The position numbers and the translations under genes were made by a program. From assembly GCF_937863485.1 (NCBI RefSeq), contig NZ_CALMFY010000236.1, positions 1 to 64,000 on the forward strand: DNA of 64,000 bases, in the 5' to 3' direction. The DNA comes from an uncultured Nostoc sp. Its GTDB lineage: Bacteria > Cyanobacteriota > Cyanobacteriia > Cyanobacteriales > Nostocaceae. Positions 35,690-44,202 of this stretch are shown here, piece by piece. The notes beneath the pieces were generated by a model. It was not told the DNA's origin and ran no database searches. It worked only from the letters and a program-made list of their open reading frames with translations. Within the stretch, counting starts at the first letter, position 1. Each line of letters opens with the position of its first letter.

Positions 35690-36877
35690 ATGGAACAAAT
35701 TACAATTATCACTCAATACTTCTACCCTAGCCATGCTGCTACTGCCCAACTAATGACCGATTTAGCCAAAGGACTTTCCCAAAAAGGCTATCAGATAAAT
35801 ATATTCACAGGGACTCAGGCAAAAGACACTACTCCTGAATTATCAAATCAAGCCATAATCAACCGTGCCTTCTCTCCTATTGCAGCCAGCACTAGCATTT
35901 TAAGTAAAATTATTAGCTCAATATTTTTTCTTTTAGATGCTTTAAAATATGTGATATTACTACCTCGCCCTACGCCACTTTTAATCGCTTCTAATCCACC
36001 ATATGCTGGAATTTTAGGCACTATTTTTAAAATTGTTCGTGGTGGAAAATATCATTTTTTACTCCAAGATATCTTTCCAGAATCTGCTGTGATGTCTGGC
36101 ATTATTCAGCAAAATAGCTTTTCAGTTATATTTTTAAAAAAATTAATTTATTTAACTTACAAATATGCTGACAATATTATTGTCCTCAGTACTTCCATGC
36201 AGTGTTTTTTGGAGAATAAATATCCGGAGTTAAAAGAAAAAATCAAAGTAATTGAGAATTGGGCAGTAGAAGATATTATTAGTTGTGATAAACAAGCAAA
36301 TGATTTTGCTCAACAGTATAACCTTGACAAGGTTTTTACAGTTTTATATTCAGGTAATCTGGGTAGATTGCATGATATAGAAACCATTGCTGAAGCAGCC
36401 AATATACTTAAAAATACTCCTATTCAGTTTGTCTTTATTGGTGATGGGGCTAAAACAAAAGTAGTAAAGCAAGCAATTCAATCCAACAAACTAAAAAATA
36501 TCCTCTTATTACCTTACCAGCCCAGAGAAATATTACACCTCTCTCTTACCGCTTGTGACCTTTCATTGGTCAGCTTAATACCAGGCGCAGAATCAATAGT
36601 AGCTCCTTCTAAACTCTACGGTATGTTAGCAGCAGGAAGGGGAATTATTGCTATCTCCTCAGCAAACTCATACATTGACCAATTATTAACAAATTCTGGT
36701 TGCGGTATTAATACCTCTCCTAATAACCCTCAACACCTTGCCAATTTAATCAATGAATTAGCTAGTGATAGTATAAAAGTTAAGTTGATGGGAGAGAAAG
36801 CACGTCAAGTCTACGAAAGCAAATATACTTTCAAACGGGCGCTGGCTGAATACGAAAAGCTCCTATTTGGTATTTAA
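35690..36877 (+). CDS. glycosyltransferase family 4 (WcaI/WbuB-like)
   Basis: The 395-residue GT-B enzyme opens ITIITQYFYPSHAATAQLMTD, a start shared by WcaI/WbuB-type transferases. A hydrophobic segment near 85-100 (ISSIFFLLDALKYVILLP) may dip into the membrane. Donor motifs are VLYSGNLGRLHDIETI and VFIGDGAKTKVVKQA, and the end of the domain is SIVAPSKLYGMLAAGRGIIA. It is the last plus-strand gene of the polysaccharide locus; a GC-rich hairpin follows. Confidence 0.88.
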   Translation: MEQITIITQYFYPSHAATAQLMTDLAKGLSQKGYQINIFTGTQAKDTTPELSNQAIINRAFSPIAASTSILSKIISSIFFLLDALKYVILLPRPTPLLIASNPPYAGILGTIFKIVRGGKYHFLLQDIFPESAVMSGIIQQNSFSVIFLKKLIYLTYKYADNIIVLSTSMQCFLENKYPELKEKIKVIENWAVEDIISCDKQANDFAQQYNLDKVFTVLYSGNLGRLHDIETIAEAANILKNTPIQFVFIGDGAKTKVVKQAIQSNKLKNILLLPYQPREILHLSLTACDLSLVSLIPGAESIVAPSKLYGMLAAGRGIIAISSANSYIDQLLTNSGCGINTSPNNPQHLANLINELASDSIKVKLMGEKARQVYESKYTFKRALAEYEKLLFGI

Positions 36878-36939
36878 TCAAACCTGTAACTTTGAGCTTA
36901 TTAAGTAAGTGGGCGGGCAAATGTAGATACACCACGGGA

Positions 36940-36969
36940 TAGGGGCGCACAGCTAACTGTGCGCCCCTA
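36940..36969. terminator. 12-bp GC-rich hairpin between convergent genes
   Basis: TAGGGGCGCACA (36940-36951) pairs perfectly with TGTGCGCCCCTA (36958-36969) around a 6-base loop. The right arm overlaps the stop codon of the convergent methyltransferase gene. A long T-run is missing, but the place between two convergent genes suits a two-way terminator. It also resembles dispersed GTAGGGGC hairpin repeats of Nostoc. Confidence 0.55.
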
Positions 36970-37809
36970 CTTATTGCCGCACAATAAGCCAAACCGAATT
37001 AACCCACGCTGATAACCGCGACGCATTAATCCTAGTGATAATGCCCCTTGGATGGTAGCCCAACCAGCATTTAGTAAGCCCCAAAGCGCTTGGGGAGTGA
37101 ATGCGGAATCAATCACCACATTCCAAAAGGGGGCGACAGCGGTTGACCAATCAGCAGTGCGGATATTATGTAATGGTAGTTGATGGGCGATCGCTTCGTA
37201 CTCTGGCAAAGAAATCACATAAGGCAAACAATACACCCGATAAATATCCTGCAAGTGTTTTTGTTCATCCGCCGTTAGTGGGGACTCATCAGTTGGTCGA
37301 TGACACCAAGTCACCATAATTAACTTGCCACCAGGCTTCAATACTCGGTAGCATTCCTGGAGAAACTTCTTTTTGTCTGGCATATGTTCACCGCTTTCCA
37401 GTGACCAAACTAAGTCAAAAGAATCGTCAGCAAAAGGCATTGCTTGAGCATTTGCAACTTGGAACTGTGTTCTCAGACTCAAATTAGCCTCCAGGGCGCG
37501 TTCCGTTGCTCTCGCGGCTTGCACAGAACTCAGTGTAATTCCTGTAGCCTTAGCATTAAACTTTTGTGCAAGGTATAAAGAACTGCCGCCAATGCCACAA
37601 CCCACATCTAGGATATTTTCTGCTGCTTGTACCCCTGCCCAATTGAGCAGTTCTTCGATTAAATCAATTTGAGCCTGACGGCGGTCTTTTTTCTGGGTAC
37701 CATCGACGCCGTAATAGCCGTGGTGCATGTGTTCGCCCCAAATCTGTTCCCACAGCCCGGAGGAAGCATCGTAAAATTCCTGGATTTGCTGGTAAAGTGT
37801 TGCACTCAT
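36967..37809 (-). CDS. gamma-tocopherol methyltransferase (VTE4-like)
   Basis: It would methylate gamma- to alpha-tocopherol (vitamin E) with SAM, a thylakoid or plastid-type pathway in cyanobacteria. The 280-residue protein opens MSATLYQQIQEFYDASSGLW with WGEHMHHGYYG, and has SAM motifs ILDVGCGIGGSSLYLAQKF, FDLVWSLESGEHMPDK and VLKPGGKLIMVTW. The run matches what I recall of cyanobacterial tocopherol methyltransferases. Sterol- or MPBQ-type relatives are the alternative. It is convergent with the polysaccharide locus and not part of it. Confidence 0.85.
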   Translation of the reverse strand: MSATLYQQIQEFYDASSGLWEQIWGEHMHHGYYGVDGTQKKDRRQAQIDLIEELLNWAGVQAAENILDVGCGIGGSSLYLAQKFNAKATGITLSSVQAARATERALEANLSLRTQFQVANAQAMPFADDSFDLVWSLESGEHMPDKKKFLQECYRVLKPGGKLIMVTWCHRPTDESPLTADEQKHLQDIYRVYCLPYVISLPEYEAIAHQLPLHNIRTADWSTAVAPFWNVVIDSAFTPQALWGLLNAGWATIQGALSLGLMRRGYQRGLIRFGLLCGNK

Positions 37810-38006
37810 GAAAAAAGCAGTGTTAAAACAAAGCCGAATTAAATAAAAACATACAGATAGGCTACCATGTGTGTTTTTATTTAAAATAGAGACTTTCGGT
37901 TTGCAGGGATAATAAACTCCAGTTTCTCTTGCCTGGAAAAACCTACTGATTTTACCTTAATAAGCTGCCTTTGCTCTCACTTGCATACCGCATGTTTCCG
38001 GGATGC

Positions 38007-38258
38007 CTAGCATGGCTGTAAGGCTTGTCGATAAGTGGCGATCGCAGGCTCTATTTGACCTTGCTTTTCCGAGGCGATCGCTAAGTTAAAATAAGCATTG
38101 GCATTGCTGCTATCTAAATTAATTGCTTTTTGGTATGCTGCGATCGCTTCCTCTAGCTGTGCTTGTTCATACAGCGCTGCTACGCTTGTGGGATTTATCA
38201 CAAGGCTTTGGCAATAAGCCGTAATCGCTGCTTCTTTTTCTCCTTGTCGGTGCAACAC
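38007..38258 (-). pseudogene. TPR-repeat protein fragment
   Basis: The 83-codon frame has about two and a half tetratricopeptide repeats: EKEAAITAYCQSLVINP, LEEAIAAYQKAINLDSSN and GQIEPAIATYRQAL. The first repeat joins the next through VAALYEQAQLEEA, where part of a repeat is missing, and no full N-terminus precedes it (a GTG is the only start). It is probably the remains of a longer TPR gene, but a small TPR adaptor cannot be excluded. Confidence 0.5.
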
Positions 38259-38504
38259 ATTGTGAAATTACGCATAAAATTACTTGTCTTCGATATTGCA
38301 ATTCTCTAAAAAAAGTAAGAGTTACTGAACAGCAGCAACTCTAAACTAACTCAAGTAGAATATACCGAAATAGGTAATTTCCTCATTTTCCTTGTTTACC
38401 AAAGTTTATAGCTTTTCATAACAGTTCAAACCTCAGGAGCATTTCTAGAAAACCCACAAATAATCGCAGTGGACGGATTAAAACTTCAGCGAACTGTATT
38501 GCCC

Positions 38505-39689
38505 TCACGCCTGACTTAGGATTCTTATGGCTTCTGGCAAAATTAGCATGGCATCGCCGAATGAATAAAAGCGATACCCTGAAGCGATCGCTTCGTTGTA
38601 TATATTCAATAACCGTTGTCTGCCAATTAGCGCACTTACCAACATCAGCAAACTGGAACGCGGCAGGTGAAAATTGGTAATCAGACCATCAACCACCCGC
38701 CATTGGTAGCCGGGATAAATAAACAAGTCTGTTTTCCCACAAAATGGTTGTAAATTCCCAGATTGAGCCGCCCCTTCTAAAGCTCGTACTGCCGTTGTTC
38801 CCACAGCAATAATCCGACCGCCATCTGCTTTAGTGGCGCGGATTTGCTCTACTGTGGTGGCGGGGACTTCAATCCATTCTTCATGCATGTGATGGGTAGT
38901 TACATCCTCCACTTCCACAGGGCGAAATGTGCCGACACCAACGTGCAGCGTTACAAAAGCTTGATTGATTTTGCGATCGCGCAACTTTTGTAATAATTCT
39001 GGAGTAAAATGTAGTCCTGCTGTCGGAGATGCGATCGCTCCTGGCTGTTTGGCATAAACTGTCTGATATTGATCATCAGCTGCTGACGAGGCAGTGATGT
39101 ACGGTGGTAGCGGTACTTCACCAAATACCTCTAACAGTTCCACCAAAGACTTTCCCTCTGGCACATCAAATTGCAACAAACGCCCCCCGGTTGCTGCGTC
39201 TGTTTCTAGAACCGTAGCTGTGAGTTGGGGATTGGGGACTGGGTAGGAATCTTCCCAATCCCCAATTCTTAATCCCTGATCCCTAATGCCCAATTGCCTT
39301 GCTTCAAAAATAATCTTCGCTCCCTGTTTGAAGCTTTTTCCTGGCTTAACTAAAGCTAACCAACAGTTATACTGCCGTTCTTCCAACAGCAAAACTTGGA
39401 TTTTAGCACCAGTGGATTTATGGCCATAAAGCCGCGCTGGAATAACTTTTGTATTGTTCATAACCAACAAATCACCAGAGCCAAGCAGTGCAGGCAAATC
39501 ATGGAAAATGTGGTGTAGGGGTGCTGTTTCGGTGGTTGTAGTAAGAGAATTAACCACCAGTAACCGTGAGCTATCTCTAGGAACTGCTGGGTTTTGGGCA
39601 ATGAGTTCTGGAGGTAGTTTGTAGTCATAGCCAGCTACCGAGCAATCTAATTCCAAATCTTTTTCTTGTGGGCTAGAGGTGTCTTTCAA
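38505..39689 (-). CDS. queA: S-adenosylmethionine:tRNA ribosyltransferase-isomerase (QueA)
   Basis: It moves the ribosyl part of SAM onto 7-aminomethyl-7-deazaguanine in tRNA, making epoxyqueuosine. Family motifs are YDYKLPPELIAQNPAVPRDS (22-41), MNNTKVIPARLYG (77-89), PGAIASPTAGLHFTPELL and the C-terminal LITNFHLPRSSLLMLVSALIG. Length is 394 residues, about 25-40 longer than many QueA proteins. The excess is at residues about 132-156, encoded by repeat-like DNA (39223-39298) inserted in frame before LTATVLE. The conserved motifs on both sides are intact. Confidence 0.95.
   Translation of the reverse strand: MKDTSSPQEKDLELDCSVAGYDYKLPPELIAQNPAVPRDSSRLLVVNSLTTTTETAPLHHIFHDLPALLGSGDLLVMNNTKVIPARLYGHKSTGAKIQVLLLEERQYNCWLALVKPGKSFKQGAKIIFEARQLGIRDQGLRIGDWEDSYPVPNPQLTATVLETDAATGGRLLQFDVPEGKSLVELLEVFGEVPLPPYITASSAADDQYQTVYAKQPGAIASPTAGLHFTPELLQKLRDRKINQAFVTLHVGVGTFRPVEVEDVTTHHMHEEWIEVPATTVEQIRATKADGGRIIAVGTTAVRALEGAAQSGNLQPFCGKTDLFIYPGYQWRVVDGLITNFHLPRSSLLMLVSALIGRQRLLNIYNEAIASGYRFYSFGDAMLILPEAIRILSQA
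39223..39298. repeat. intergenic-type repeat inserted in frame in queA
   Basis: The block has a perfect 12-bp inverted repeat, TTGGGGATTGGG (39225-39236) and CCCAATCCCCAA (39254-39265). After it comes the string AATCCCTGATCCCTAATGCC, close to strings seen between Nostoc genes. It encodes a low-complexity stretch of QueA with no counterpart in the usual family pattern. Confidence 0.7.
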
Positions 39690-39853
39690 ATTGGCTTCAA
39701 CTAATTTTTGGTTTATTTAGTATTTATACTCTCTTAAAAAAGCTGGTTTGAGCTTTCCCTTCTAAAGGAACTTTAAGGCATCTTCGCCCAATTTTCTCGC
39801 TAGGCTATAAGATTGATACTATTAAGTAACACGGAAAACTTAACATAAAAATT

Positions 39854-39891
39854 GGGTAAACCTCCCCATCTAAAAACGGGGGATTTTACCC
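39854..39891. other. hairpin upstream of the 39962 gene
   Basis: GGGTAAA (39854-39860) pairs with TTTACCC (39885-39891), and inside it CCCC (39864-39867) pairs with GGGG (near 39879-39882) around an A-rich loop. It lies in the 272-base spacer between divergent queA and the small gene at 39962. It may be a dispersed repeat or a leader hairpin; nothing decides. Confidence 0.4.
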
Positions 39892-39961
39892 TACCGGGAA
39901 CAGGTACTGATTGACGAAGATAGATATGTAGGATTGGCTTTGATCCCAAGCACCAACAAAC

Positions 39962-40351
39962 ATGGAATACTTGTATTATCTGGCAAATGCCAGTCTAACC
40001 CTGAGGGTCGTTCAACACCTGCACGCTAGACCCCAGACACCAGTTTCTTTCGTCACCGTAATTCATCAAATTGATGGCTGGGTGGTTAGGATCAAACTCA
40101 AAGGTCAAGTCTCGCCTCAAGAAGATGGCGACTTTCGGGCTTTTCTAAATGAATTAGGAATTAGCTACGAGCCGCCAATGAGGGTACAAATGGCACTTTG
40201 GAGTTTGGAAGCGGGACAGTGCCCTGTGGACGTGATGCGTCGCTATCAGGTAGCGATCGTCTCTCATGGTAGTCCAGAGAGAGACGAAATCGAAGCTTTC
40301 CGGCAACAGTTTGTCCGGGGCTTGGGCTACTGTCCAGAAACTTTGGCGTGA
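39962..40351 (+). CDS. conserved-looking hypothetical protein
   Basis: I do not recognise this 129-residue protein. It is hydrophilic, with no signal peptide or membrane segment, and mixed alpha/beta by eye: VSFVTVIHQIDGWVVRIKLK suggests paired strands, and PERDEIEAFRQQFVRGLGY a C-terminal helix. Two cysteines (in GQCPVDVM and GYCPETL) are far apart. The composition is normal for this genome, so it is probably a real gene. It is divergent from queA and convergent with yraN. Confidence 0.7.
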   Translation: MEYLYYLANASLTLRVVQHLHARPQTPVSFVTVIHQIDGWVVRIKLKGQVSPQEDGDFRAFLNELGISYEPPMRVQMALWSLEAGQCPVDVMRRYQVAIVSHGSPERDEIEAFRQQFVRGLGYCPETLA

Positions 40352-40415
40352 TCCGATCTTGGTTGTAACGCCGCTACAAAATTATTGGTAATCAAGATAT
40401 TTTTTCCATTACCAA

Positions 40416-40973
40416 TTAACCATTATCAATTGAAGAGTCGAAAGCTGCCAGAATGTATTCTTGCAGCTTAAACTTATATCCGGCTGCTGATGAAGTAGCT
40501 AGAGCTTCCTGAGTTGCTCTAACCCCAGTCAGATTTTTTGATATCCTTTGACAGTAAACAATAGCAACATCAAATCGGCAAGAATAATCTGCCTTCTCAG
40601 GGCACTGGGCTAAGAATATTCCAGCTGTCCGCCAGATTTTTGCTTGCTTTTGTGGGGTGATTGCGCTTCTTCCCCCTGCATCCCAACTACCTGAACTGCG
40701 AGTTTTGACTTCAACAAATGCCAGCATCGAGTGCTGAGTCCTGAGTTCTCTTACTGCTTTTCTGCTCTCCTGCTCCCCTGCAACGCCAGCTTCCTCTACT
40801 CTTGCATCATGTTGGGCAATAATATCGATTTCTCCCCAGCGGCTAGAAAAGCGGCGATGGAGAATTATCCAACCTGTAGATTGCAACCATTGGGCTACTA
40901 GGTCTTCTCCTAATTCACCACTATTTGGACAATGCATATAAACTTTAGTATTCTGGGTTATTTGATTACTCAA
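40416..40973 (-). CDS. YraN/UPF0102 family endonuclease-like protein
   Basis: The 185-residue protein has the UPF0102 core: GELGEDLVAQWLQSTGWIIL, then RWGEIDIIAQ and LAFVEVKTRSSGSWDAG, giving E48, D50 and E88-V-K90 of a PD-(D/E)XK fold. Typical members have about 120-130 residues. The extra length is partly residues 57-83 between the GEID and FVEVKT strands, encoded by repeat-like DNA inserted in frame (40728-40808), and partly a C-terminal extension. Because the insert falls in a hairpin turn between two core strands, the fold could tolerate it. The cellular role of the family is not settled; a link to recombination or Holliday-junction processing has been proposed. Confidence 0.88.
   Translation of the reverse strand: MSNQITQNTKVYMHCPNSGELGEDLVAQWLQSTGWIILHRRFSSRWGEIDIIAQHDARVEEAGVAGEQESRKAVRELRTQHSMLAFVEVKTRSSGSWDAGGRSAITPQKQAKIWRTAGIFLAQCPEKADYSCRFDVAIVYCQRISKNLTGVRATQEALATSSAAGYKFKLQEYILAAFDSSIDNG
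40728..40808. repeat. intergenic-type repeat inserted in frame in yraN
   Basis: The plus strand reads GAGTGCTGAGTCCTGAGTTC and then a pyrimidine-rich stretch with CTGCTCTCCTGCTCCCCTGC. Both strings are of the kind found in Nostoc intergenic DNA; GTACTGAGTGCTGAGTGGG, for instance, occurs downstream of the HtrA gene near 11680. Here the block lies inside a conserved gene and keeps its frame. Confidence 0.65.
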
Positions 40974-41031
40974 TTCAACAGGAAAATAAGAGTTTCTAGC
41001 AGTTAGCCGAAATCATACTCCCATGATGTGC

Positions 41032-41547
41032 TTATTCTTCCCTGAATGGCGTGGCATTCCCAACAGTCAAAATGAAGTCAACATAATTGGGGTAAATATC
41101 CATAAAATAGTGATGCTCGACATATATGCCACCACCGCATTCCAGAAAAGTGATGAATGGCTCATAAGGGTCAGGAAGACCATTTGCAGGGACTGCATCA
41201 AATTCCCGTAGACGACACCAAAATAAGTAATTTATTACCCCTAAAGCAACATAGCTTCTGCCACGTACTAGGGGTATCCGCTCGCTATTGCATAACTCCT
41301 CCAACCATTGCATTAGAGGAGATGGGAGTTGCATGTCAGGACGAATCTGGAGAGCAAGATTTTCAAAAATATGCTTCTGTTCGCTGTGCAAAAACTTTGC
41401 CCATTGTCTTACCCGCGACAGAAATTCTAACATCAGTTCTGTAAGTGCTTCGTCTTTCTCCCCCATTCCCAGCGTATCCCACTGAATAGCCTGAAGTCGT
41501 GCGAAGGCAATGTTCAAATCGTCGTATGAACTTGAATTAGTATTCAT
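41032..41547 (-). CDS. hypothetical protein
   Basis: I do not recognise this 171-residue protein. It has no signal peptide or membrane helices. The N-terminal half is helical (YDDLNIAFARLQAIQWD, LTELMLEFLSRVRQWAKFL). The C-terminal half has aromatic strands (GGGIYVEHHYFMDIYPNYVDFIL). The start ATG 41547 is the only good one. Composition matches its neighbours. It stands alone between yraN and the pentapeptide gene. Confidence 0.65.
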   Translation of the reverse strand: MNTNSSSYDDLNIAFARLQAIQWDTLGMGEKDEALTELMLEFLSRVRQWAKFLHSEQKHIFENLALQIRPDMQLPSPLMQWLEELCNSERIPLVRGRSYVALGVINYLFWCRLREFDAVPANGLPDPYEPFITFLECGGGIYVEHHYFMDIYPNYVDFILTVGNATPFREE

Positions 41548-41597
41548 AAAATTTTGAAGGATTTTTGCGCTAACATCTCTGACTCAAGGATAATGAG

Positions 41598-42140
41598 ATG
41601 GAGGAGGGTTCGCCATTGGCTAAAAATAGCATGAATTCTAAGTTAAGCGCCCGGATTTGGGCAAACATACTCAGCTTATTTCTGTGGGGAATAGTTGGCA
41701 TCACCGCAACCGTAGGTTTTGCTCCAACAGCTTTGGCACTCGAATATAATAAAGAAATTTTGGTCGATACTGATTTCTCCGGACGTGATTTAACAGACTC
41801 CAGCTTTACCAAAGCTAATCTCCGTCAGAGCAACTTCAGCCACGCTAATTTGCACGGTGTCAGTTTCTTTGCAGCAAATTTGGAGTCTGCTAATTTGGAG
41901 GGTTCTGACTTGACAAATGCCACTTTAGACTCAGCTCGTTTAGTCAGAGCAAATTTGACAAATGCACTGTTGCAGGGCGCGTTTGCTGCTAACGCCAGAT
42001 TTGATGGTGCAATCATTGACGGGGCAGATTTTACTGATGCACTGCTGCGTTCCGATGAGCAAAAAAAATTGTGCAAACTTGCCAAAGGAACTAATCCCAT
42101 TACAGGACGAGATACGCGTGACACGTTGTTTTGTCCTTAG
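41598..42140 (+). CDS. exported pentapeptide-repeat protein, probably lumenal
   Basis: The 180-residue protein has a signal peptide (WANILSLFLWGIVGITATVG and a cleavage site after TALA) and then about 90 residues of A(D/N)LXX pentapeptide repeats (FSGRDLTDSSF, ANLRQSNFSHANLHG, ANLESANLEGSDLTNATL). They form a right-handed quadrilateral beta-helix. A C-terminal pair of cysteines (KLCKLA and TLFCP) may form a disulfide that caps the helix. In cyanobacteria such proteins are found in the thylakoid lumen; the function is unknown. ATG 41631 is another possible start and keeps the signal. Confidence 0.88.
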   Translation: MEEGSPLAKNSMNSKLSARIWANILSLFLWGIVGITATVGFAPTALALEYNKEILVDTDFSGRDLTDSSFTKANLRQSNFSHANLHGVSFFAANLESANLEGSDLTNATLDSARLVRANLTNALLQGAFAANARFDGAIIDGADFTDALLRSDEQKKLCKLAKGTNPITGRDTRDTLFCP

Positions 42141-42831
42141 TATTTTCTACCTGTACATTTGGTAGGGGCATTGGGCATTGGTTATTTCCCCTCTGTTCCT
42201 CTGCTCCCCCTACTTATAATAATAGTGATATATCTTTATGCATCTTGGGCGATTGCACTGCCATTACTCAATAAAATAGCGATCGCTCCCACTATGCCGC
42301 CTATTTTAAAAGACATACACTTTCAAAATATAAGATTTATAGGACTTACGCACTGTTCCACGTCAGGCGACTTCTTGGCTACTGAGCGTAGGGTGGGACA
42401 TAAATAAATCCCCTGTTTAAGCTGCTAGATTCTTCACTTCATTGTAGAGCAGAGGCTACAGAGGTTAGAGAGCAATGCTTGATTCTGTATGGAGGTAGGA
42501 GAGCGATCGCCTCAAAGTAGCATAGCAAATGGTAAAAAAGCTTGAACAAAGACTAAAGTAATGAAATTTTAGCGCGGCATTCCTTACCAATGATCGCCAC
42601 AGTCCAGCGATATCAAAGGTTTTGAGAGCCTTTTCTTATTCGGACAACAACGCCTTAAGTTACTGTTGAAGCAGAAAATAGGACTGGGTAACGAGTTTTC
42701 AGCAGAGCATTACGCTGAGTAAGCAGTTATTGACTATGCTTAAGAAGCTGTTTACCGTCAAAAGACTCATTAATAATCTACTTGAGTTACTTTTCGGTTA
42801 TCTTAATCATTAGCTACTGGAACTTGTAGTT
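42141..42831. other. 690-bp non-coding region before the PARIS-like pair
   Basis: I find no supported gene. The first 270 bases contain a low-complexity string (GGGGCATTGGGCATTGG and CTCTGTTCCTCTGCTCCCCC) typical of Nostoc spacers; an 82-codon frame through it is not credible. The rest has no clear repeats apart from a 20-base block (42535-42554) that recurs after the cassette at about 45.2 and 45.3 kb. The promoter of the ATPase gene should lie near 42.7-42.8 kb. Confidence 0.5.
42535..42554 (+). repeat. short repeat at the left of the PARIS-like pair
   Basis: The block AAAAAGCTTGAACAAAGACT recurs with one change at 45210-45229. The shorter form GCTTGAACAAAGACT (42540-42554) recurs exactly at 45310-45324. 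The copies lie on either side of the ATPase/DUF4435 genes. Confidence 0.6.
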
Positions 42832-44202
42832 ATGTTGCTAGGCGATCATTTGAATTCAACTAAGCTAAAATCATTTTCGATTAATGGCTTGTTTGGTTTT
42901 AAGAATGTAAAAATTCCTTTTGAGAAGGAAGCCGTTATTCTGATTGCAGAAAATGGTTCCGGTAAAACTACTATTTTAAATGCCTTATACTACTCAATCT
43001 CTTGCAATTTCCACAAGTTAAGCGCCATAGATTTTGACTCAGTAGTTCTTGAGTTTGAATCTGGAGTCAGTGTCGATATCAAAAAAAGTGATTTAAAATC
43101 ATATAATCAAGATGATATTTTTCAATTCATTTCTTTGCTCAGACCGTATTTACCTAGCCGAGAAATAGATAGATTTAAAATGGAAATTAAAAAAGGTTCA
43201 TCGTCTGAACTCGTTCGCAGAGATTTGTTTAAACTGATAGCTAAATATGGCTTACCCTCCAGATATATGGAAATAGCAGAAGAAATTAGTTTGAGGCTTA
43301 GAAGTGATAAAGAAGGAGATCAAAAAAGTAAAATAGATAGAAATATAAAAACTATTCAAAAAAATCTAAATGAATCTATTCTATATTTTCCAACATATAG
43401 GAGGATCGAAGAAGATATAAAAAACTTGGGGTATGAAGAAGATAAATTTGAACGCCTGAACTTTAGTGAGGGGGAAGGTAAGCTTATTCAATTCGGAATG
43501 AATGATGTCATTAGCAAGTTTGATGAGATAAAAAAAGCTATTAAAGACTCAGCACTTAATCTCTTTTCAAAAGTTACGGGTGAAATTTTAACTCAGTTTG
43601 TTGAGGGTATTGAAATTAATCAAGAAATGAGAGACAGCATTAAGCCTGACACGTTGAATATAGTTTTAAGTCGTGTTGGCGAAAAAAATATATCAAAATC
43701 TGATAGAGAAAGAATTGAAAAGCTAGTAAGTTCAGGAGAAATAAATTCTCCTCAATATGATCAGCTCGTCTATTTTTTATCAAAATTAGTTGGTTTGTAT
43801 GAACAGCAAAAAGAAAAAGATGAGTCCATAAACCAATTGGCCACAATCTGCAACGAGTATTTAAATAAAAAACGTATTATTTATGATGAAGCTAATGTAG
43901 ATATATCTATAGTCCAAACCAGAAATAGCAGCCCGATTGAGATTAGAAATCTTTCATCTGGAGAAAAGCAAATCATCTCCCTCTTTTCCAAGATTTATTT
44001 GGAGTCCTCTGAGGACTTTATTTTACTGTTTGATGAGCCAGAATTATCACTATCTATTGAATGGCAAAAGCTTTTACTTCCGGATATTTTGAAGTCAGGG
44101 AAATGTAGGCTACTTTTAGCAGTCACTCATTCCCCGTTTATCTTTGATAACGAGTTAGATTTGAATGCCAATGATCTAGATATTTTTGTGCGAGAGGAAT
44201 GA
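42832..44202 (+). CDS. AAA (ABC-type) ATPase, AriA-like subunit of a PARIS-like system
   Basis: This 456-residue SMC/ABC-like ATPase has Walker A AENGSGKTT (39-47), a long helical insert (about 90-350), the ABC signature LSSGEKQ (374-380), Walker B FILLFDEPELS (catalytic E402) and the switch histidine H433 (THSPFIF). In PARIS anti-phage systems an AAA15 ATPase (AriA) holds a DUF4435 effector (AriB) and releases it when it senses phage anti-restriction proteins. Length, domain layout and the DUF4435 partner fit AriA. Other ATPase-nuclease pairs, such as OLD-like systems, are the alternative. The TGA stop at 44200 is in the same frame as the following DUF4435 frame. Low GC and position between repeats suggest acquired DNA. 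Confidence 0.82.
   Translation: MLLGDHLNSTKLKSFSINGLFGFKNVKIPFEKEAVILIAENGSGKTTILNALYYSISCNFHKLSAIDFDSVVLEFESGVSVDIKKSDLKSYNQDDIFQFISLLRPYLPSREIDRFKMEIKKGSSSELVRRDLFKLIAKYGLPSRYMEIAEEISLRLRSDKEGDQKSKIDRNIKTIQKNLNESILYFPTYRRIEEDIKNLGYEEDKFERLNFSEGEGKLIQFGMNDVISKFDEIKKAIKDSALNLFSKVTGEILTQFVEGIEINQEMRDSIKPDTLNIVLSRVGEKNISKSDRERIEKLVSSGEINSPQYDQLVYFLSKLVGLYEQQKEKDESINQLATICNEYLNKKRIIYDEANVDISIVQTRNSSPIEIRNLSSGEKQIISLFSKIYLESSEDFILLFDEPELSLSIEWQKLLLPDILKSGKCRLLLAVTHSPFIFDNELDLNANDLDIFVREE

Noticed and set aside
42159..42407. 82-codon frame with hydrophobic residues after the pentapeptide gene
   Set aside because: The hydrophobic part is encoded by low-complexity spacer repeat (CTCTGTTCCTCTGCTCCCCC), not a real membrane protein.
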